A stretch of 64,000 nucleotides of DNA from Monosporascus cannonballus. Lineage: Eukaryota; Ascomycota; Sordariomycetes; Xylariales. The stretch lies in assembly GCA_004154925.1 (NCBI GenBank), contig QJNS01000020.1:124001-188000 (forward strand), written 5' to 3'. The notes below the pieces were generated by a model. It did not search any database and was not told the origin of the DNA. It saw only the letters and a list, made by a program, of their open reading frames with translations. The first letter of the stretch is position 1. Each line of letters begins with the position of its first letter. Position numbers and translations under genes: made by a program. Positions 59,648-64,000 of this stretch are shown here, piece by piece.

Positions 59648-61003
59648 ATGTCTCAAAGTCATAATATCATGACGCTCGGCTCGGAACGTTATCACGAACT
59701 TGTTCAGTGGGTAGCACTGGGTGGTAGCAGCCTCAACCCTGCTGTTGAGATTTACCATGACGAAGTCACCAAGGGATCCTTTCGTGTGAGGGACGGATAC
59801 CAAATCGAGAAGGGAGATGCCATTGTCAGTTTACCTCTGTCGAGATCCCTCTCATTCCTCAATGCTGTCAGCGGCCATCCAGACATGCCAGCAATTCCCT
59901 ACTCGAACATCGCCAAGCCGGAGAATTCGTCTTACTTCCCAAGAGAGTTCCTGGAAAAAACACCGCCTCACGTGGTAGGTCGGTTCTTTCTCATGCAGCA
60001 ATATCTCCTAGGACGGGATGGGTTGTGGTGGCCGTATATCCAGACGTTGCCTCGGCCAGAGCACATGGGGGGATCTCTACCGGCCACGTGGCCGTCAGAA
60101 GACGTCGAGTTTCTCGAAGGAACCAATGCCTACGTCGCAGTCCAAGAGATCAGGTCGACTCTTAAGAAGGAGTTCAAGCATGCCATGAAGCTGTTGCCGG
60201 ATTCCTTCTCATCTGCATATTCGCGTCCACTTTATCTATGGGCTTACAGTATATTCACGAGCCGGAGCTTCCGCCCCTCCCTGATTCTCCCGCCCATTAA
60301 TCTTTCTGGCCTTCGGTGCGACCTTGATGACTTTTCAATACTTCTTCCACTATTTGACATCGGAAACCATTTGCCTTCGGCAAAAACATCTTGGTCAACA
60401 GACCCCGGCGGACAAGCCTGTACACTGCGGTCTGGACAGCACTATGCTTCCGGAGACCAAGTGTTCAACAATTATGGCATGAAGACGAACGCGGAACTAC
60501 TTTTGGCATATGGATTTACGTTACCTGAGTCTCCCGACTTCCATAATGATTACATACATATCAAGACGAAAGCGAAAACGGAGGCCGGGGACCTGACATC
60601 AACCCATCTCGTGTCATTGAGGCCCTTCAGAGATCCGAGTTCGCTTGTCGGTCGGTCACGACTTCTAACGCCTGATTCGGTGCAGACTCTCGAATGCTTT
60701 TCGCATATCGAGGATTCTCTTGTCGTCTCCCTCCACGAGACCATCAGGAGAGGCTCCGCTACTGAGAACGGAGGAGTCTGCGTCTACGACATTATGCAGG
60801 GTAACATCTCAGTGGGACTGAAGGAAGAAATCATCGATGCACTCGGATCTAAGCTAAGCATGGACCTTGAGGAGATCGAGGCACATGATCCCCAGTTGGC
60901 TGCGTCTAATCGGAACCAGCAGCTTGCCTTGCATTACCGCGAGCAGTGCAAGAATGTACTAGAGCGTGCGCTAACTACTCTCGCGGCACACAGAGGCGAT
61001 TGA
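59648..61003 (+). CDS. SET-domain protein lysine methyltransferase (Rubisco LSMT/SETD3-like)
   Basis: A single uninterrupted frame of 451 residues from the ATG at 59,648. The frame is open back to 59,537 without an earlier ATG, and a second ATG at 59,669 is an alternative start. Signatures of the split-SET class are present. GYQIEKGDAIVSLPLSRSLS lies near the N-terminus, and WPSEDVEFLEGTN is the helical insert region. LLPLFDIGNHLPS carries the Asn-His motif at about 238-239 and FNNYGMKTNAELLLAYGF the Tyr-containing C-terminal SET motif at about 272-289. The remainder fits the substrate-binding domain of this class. Relatives methylate lysines in ribosomal proteins, elongation factors or actin. 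The substrate cannot be told from sequence. It ends at TGA 61,001-61,003. The frame is clean and ordinary in composition. Confidence 0.9.
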   Translation: MSQSHNIMTLGSERYHELVQWVALGGSSLNPAVEIYHDEVTKGSFRVRDGYQIEKGDAIVSLPLSRSLSFLNAVSGHPDMPAIPYSNIAKPENSSYFPREFLEKTPPHVVGRFFLMQQYLLGRDGLWWPYIQTLPRPEHMGGSLPATWPSEDVEFLEGTNAYVAVQEIRSTLKKEFKHAMKLLPDSFSSAYSRPLYLWAYSIFTSRSFRPSLILPPINLSGLRCDLDDFSILLPLFDIGNHLPSAKTSWSTDPGGQACTLRSGQHYASGDQVFNNYGMKTNAELLLAYGFTLPESPDFHNDYIHIKTKAKTEAGDLTSTHLVSLRPFRDPSSLVGRSRLLTPDSVQTLECFSHIEDSLVVSLHETIRRGSATENGGVCVYDIMQGNISVGLKEEIIDALGSKLSMDLEEIEAHDPQLAASNRNQQLALHYREQCKNVLERALTTLAAHRGD

Positions 61004-61521
61004 TGGAACCATGCCATACATCTTGGGGCCTTAGTTGCCAACCGAAGTCCAAGGACCGGGTGGGAGACGCGCTTCAGAATCACCTGTTGTGGCGGAATAA
61101 GAACTGTGAGTTCGATGGATCCGGCTTGCGTTCGTGTGGAGTTCCTCTCTGGTAGCATGCATCGCAACGAGGCCCGCTTTGAAATGCAACACCTACTCCG
61201 GGCAACCGGGTCGGCCAGTGCAGCATTGGAACGTGGCACGGTCGGCATAGCCCCAAGGCTTCCCATATAGGAGGATTATGCGCAAGAAGCAGCAAGCTAG
61301 AGGCCGAGCATGGTCGATGTCGTAACTCAATTTCAATCATTCTTGACGAATGTCTAACTCCTGTTTGGGGTATCACAAACCAGTCTCGCTGCCAAGTTAT
61401 TTTTTATCCCGCCAACACCGATCGCCTGCCCTTGGCACATCCTTTCCTGGCAAGGCGCCCACGGATCCATTAATAACACCACCATGATCGTGTTCGATTG
61501 CGCCACCGGCGCCCGAACCCA
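61004..61521. other. Convergent intergenic region
   Basis: Short 3'-3' spacer between the SET gene and the minus-strand gene ending at 61,522. Frames on the minus strand (60,934-61,376) overlap each other and the SET 3' end and are not supported as genes. Confidence 0.5.
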
Positions 61522-62119
61522 TTAACCGTGAATGATCTTGTTATACCGAGAATTATCCTTGACGGTTGACCGCCAATCGCCCAGCGCTCGTTCGGCCTCA
61601 TCAGGCAAAAGAGTCATATGCTCATTCAGCAAGTCCAAGCAGGCTTTCGATGCTGCAGTAGTAGCCCAGGTCAGCATGCCACGTCTTGCCGCACTATTGG
61701 CTGCCCCAACATATGCCTAACTGGCACGGCTAGTGAAACGATGGTGCACACTCACGCAGTAGCAAGTTGAAGTCTCCAGAGCTGAGCGCTGCGCTCATCC
61801 TAGCTGAGTTGTAGCAGCGGTAGATCTGCTGCAGCGCAAGCATCCGCTTCCACAGTCTCTCCGGGTCCCCGTCCGTGCCCTGTTCTAGCGCCTTCACCGA
61901 ATCACGCCGCCTACCGCTGTCGACGGCACCGGCGTGGGCGAGTCCGGCTACGTCGCATTCGGAGCACGGCGACACCGACCGCGTCGAATCAAAGTCATGG
62001 ACGGAGCTGGGGAGACGGAGTGGCCCGCTAGGTGGAGAGTCCTGCGCCGGTGGGCAGGGGGTAATCGCATCGATGTCGTCTACGACGGAGGTCGCTCTCG
62101 ACTTCGCAGGCCTCGCCAT
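61522..62119 (-). CDS. Hypothetical protein, two exons
   Basis: Exon 1 62,119-61,756, intron 61,653-61,755 (GTGAGT...GCTGAC...TGCAG, 103 nt), exon 2 61,652-61,522. The splice joins in phase and gives 164 residues from the ATG at 62,119. The protein starts MARPAKSRATSVVDDIDAIT and has a Pro/Ser-rich, Cys-containing middle (SPCSECD). A more ordered C-terminus follows: ERLWKRMLALQQIYRCY, then after the splice SKACLDLLNEHMTLLPDEAE and ALGDWRSTVKDNSRYN. Upstream, the same frame stays open to a possible acceptor near 62,200 (CWKT-like segment with CEHC), so a further 5' exon may exist. No family is recognised. The amphipathic C-terminal helices are like those of transcription-regulator tails, which is only a guess. 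Confidence 0.5.
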
Positions 62120-64000
62120 TGTCGATAATGTGCTGCAATGTTCGCACAGGCTTGAAGAAGTCTTCCAGGTGTAGCGATAGTCTTGCTGGTAGTCGACTAG
62201 CCTTTATGTTGAGAGGCCCGCAAAGTCGTTTTCCATCAGGGTTCCAACTCTGAAGGTGACAATGCGTATGCATTATGAAGACTCATCAGGTATGGATAGG
62301 AGGGACCGGACTGAGTGTTATATGCCCCATGCACGACCAAGGTGTACGTCCAAGGGGAAGAGCTGTCGACGTGCGCTCCCTCAGGAAAGTGGCATGGGAT
62401 GAGTAGTACGTATGGGTCTTTCTTGCGCAGCTTACCCAATCACAGAATCCAAGTCGTGCTACTGGTCTTCCACATGCATACCTCACAGCTGGGCGTTAAG
62501 TTGTCCGAATCAAAGGAGTAGCCCAAAAAGGGAAAAGAGCAGTCTGGATCCATTTTCGGTAACATCTGAATCAGTCGTAGACACTAACCAAGCTATTTAC
62601 TGACTCGATGGCCAATTTCAGATGCCACCCACCTAAGACTGACCTCAGCCCCGCCAATACGTCAACTGAGAGAGTGCTTGAAAGGGGGCTTAGCACCGCC
62701 CGAAAGTGGTATGATGGCGGCATATCGTAGCAATTGGTTGGGGCCTGTCACATCTTTATTGGTTTTCCTTTACCAATTACTTACGTATGGACCAGCACGC
62801 AAACTTTTTAGTGATCTTCGTCTCCCAGTCCCTAAGCTTTGTCATGTGGTGCTCATGCCATGCCCTACAAGGTTGAGTAGTGCTGCAGATCACACCAACT
62901 ACCGAAAAGACTTCTCTGGCCCGTTGCCCCACTATCAACGACCGTGAAATTCCCGGCCTCACATCCGCTACCGACAACTCTACCATTGAGTCGTGTCACA
63001 ATGTCACGCGAGGTTTGTCTACCAAAACAGCCCCGCCCAATAATTACCATAAGGAATGTTAAATGATGGAATATGCACCTACCTAGGTGTCTGCGACGAT
63101 ATTACTCTATTCTCAGCCCAGTGTAGTAATCCAGACACAGTCGTAACGACAAGCCACCCCCTCAACAAATTGGTAGTGCCACCGGAACAAACAATACTCG
63201 CAATCGTTGACTGACCCTGGCAGGCTTGGCTTAGCCTACATGGTACCTCCTGTAATTCACCCAAGCTCGCTGCATGAGTGGAACATGAGGCGTTTGGGCT
63301 TTTTTTTTATTTTTTTTTTATTTTAGCGAGGCTGTTCAGTCGAGCAGTCTCGAACCAAACAATATCTTTCTGACGAGAGCGCTAGAAGGCACCGTGCACT
63401 GCAGGAAGCTTTCGTCGGAATCATCTATTACGGACGAATGGTGCCGGGGGATGAATAAGATGAGTCTTATTAGAGCAGCTTGGGTAGCCCCGGGTCCCAA
63501 ATGCATGGCAACAGTTCCCGTCCTGCTGTTGTCCTCATTGACATTGCAGGAGCTGGCAGAGCGGGTTATGTGACGGAGGCTTGCATCTTAGGGATAAACG
63601 GTGACTCATTGTTCTCCTCGCCATAAGGGCCAGGCAATTCATCGAGCCGTTTTCGTCGCATGCTATGGGCTCTCGTGTCTCCCTTATCACCGTCCCCGTG
63701 TCACGCTACCTTCGTCCCATCAATGAGGGGTGGTCATACTGCCAGTCGGTCAGAACTCATCCCGCGCTAAGCAGCGCGTAGTGCGGCCATGTGGATAGGA
63801 ACCCGACTCCATTTTTACCCATTCTCGCCACGATTTCCGATATCAGAATCGTGGTCTCGGCAGTTGCGCTGACGATGACGAGGCCCGGATGACTCATTTT
63901 GTCTTAGCTCCCTGGCGCGATTAAAGAGCGTGCAGGTGATCGACAACCGGGGACCCAGGACATTAATAACGTTAATCGATTAACCCTAGGTGGCCCCCCA
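62120..64000. other. Unique DNA, nothing recognised
   Basis: Balanced composition, many short overlapping frames (60-89 codons) and no recognisable domain. A minus frame at 62,236-62,439 (VLLIPCHFPEGAHVD region) might be an upstream exon of the preceding gene. A T-rich tract lies at 63,298-63,325. No tRNA or rRNA gene was seen. Confidence 0.45.

Noticed and set aside
63298..63325. T-rich tract as a retroelement poly(A) tail
   Set aside because: No adjoining LINE or SINE body and no target duplication are visible. A simple T-rich tract is enough.
1..64000. CRISPR arrays, tRNA or rRNA genes, telomere repeats
   Set aside because: I looked for regular spacer arrays, T-loop GGTTCGAATCC-type cores and TTAGGG runs and saw none convincing.

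Overview
The window looks like a filamentous ascomycete (Pezizomycotina) chromosome with two sharply different compartments. Positions 1 to about 54,278 are an extremely AT-rich block with no intact host gene. Positions 54,279-64,000 are ordinary DNA near 50% G+C with spliced host genes. In the AT-rich block TpG/CpA are strongly depleted while CpG steps (acg, tcg) survive, and broken transposon frames carry stops where CAA/CAG would be expected. That is the signature of repeat-induced point mutation (RIP) in CpA context. Short introns (59-162 nt, GTNNGT donors, CTRAY-like branch sites) in the right part also fit a filamentous ascomycete.

The AT-rich block is mostly Ty3/Gypsy LTR retrotransposon wreckage, which I sorted into three families by LTR. 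Gy-A has LTRs reading about TGTTATAACC...CCGGCACA, with copies E, D, 1, 2 and several solo or partial LTRs. Gy-B has about 420-bp LTRs and Gy-C about 212-bp LTRs. Target duplications and continuity of the interrupted genes suggest a five-level nest: a 1.3-kb Tc1/mariner-type element (24,133-25,433) in Gy-C (20,891-31,073), in Gy-B (15,594-33,118), in Gy-A copy D (13,318-38,493), in Gy-A copy E (10,980-42,493). To the right, Gy-A copies 1 and 2 form a head-to-tail array sharing LTRs up to 54,278. A lightly mutated Gy-A solo LTR (19,370-19,707) and two copies of a 130-bp LTR-like mini-element have clean 5-bp target duplications.

The most unusual feature is an accessory gene of about 185 codons in every Gy-A element, between integrase and the 3' LTR and on the strand opposite to gag-pol. 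It has a Cys-rich (zinc-finger-like) N-terminus, a long basic helical middle and a Trp/Asp tail. It is recognisable in four copies in two orientations. In copies 1 and 2 all or part of it stays GC-rich while the neighbouring pol is ruined.

The gene-bearing part holds a six-exon GH76 (Dfg5/Dcw1-type) cell-wall alpha-1,6-mannanase gene on the minus strand (55,716-57,554), a divergently transcribed SET-domain lysine methyltransferase gene (59,648-61,003) and a two-exon gene of unknown function on the minus strand (61,522-62,119). The remaining stretches (54,279-55,715, 57,555-59,647, 62,120-64,000) show nothing I can name. The compartment boundary falls on the end of a Gy-A LTR.
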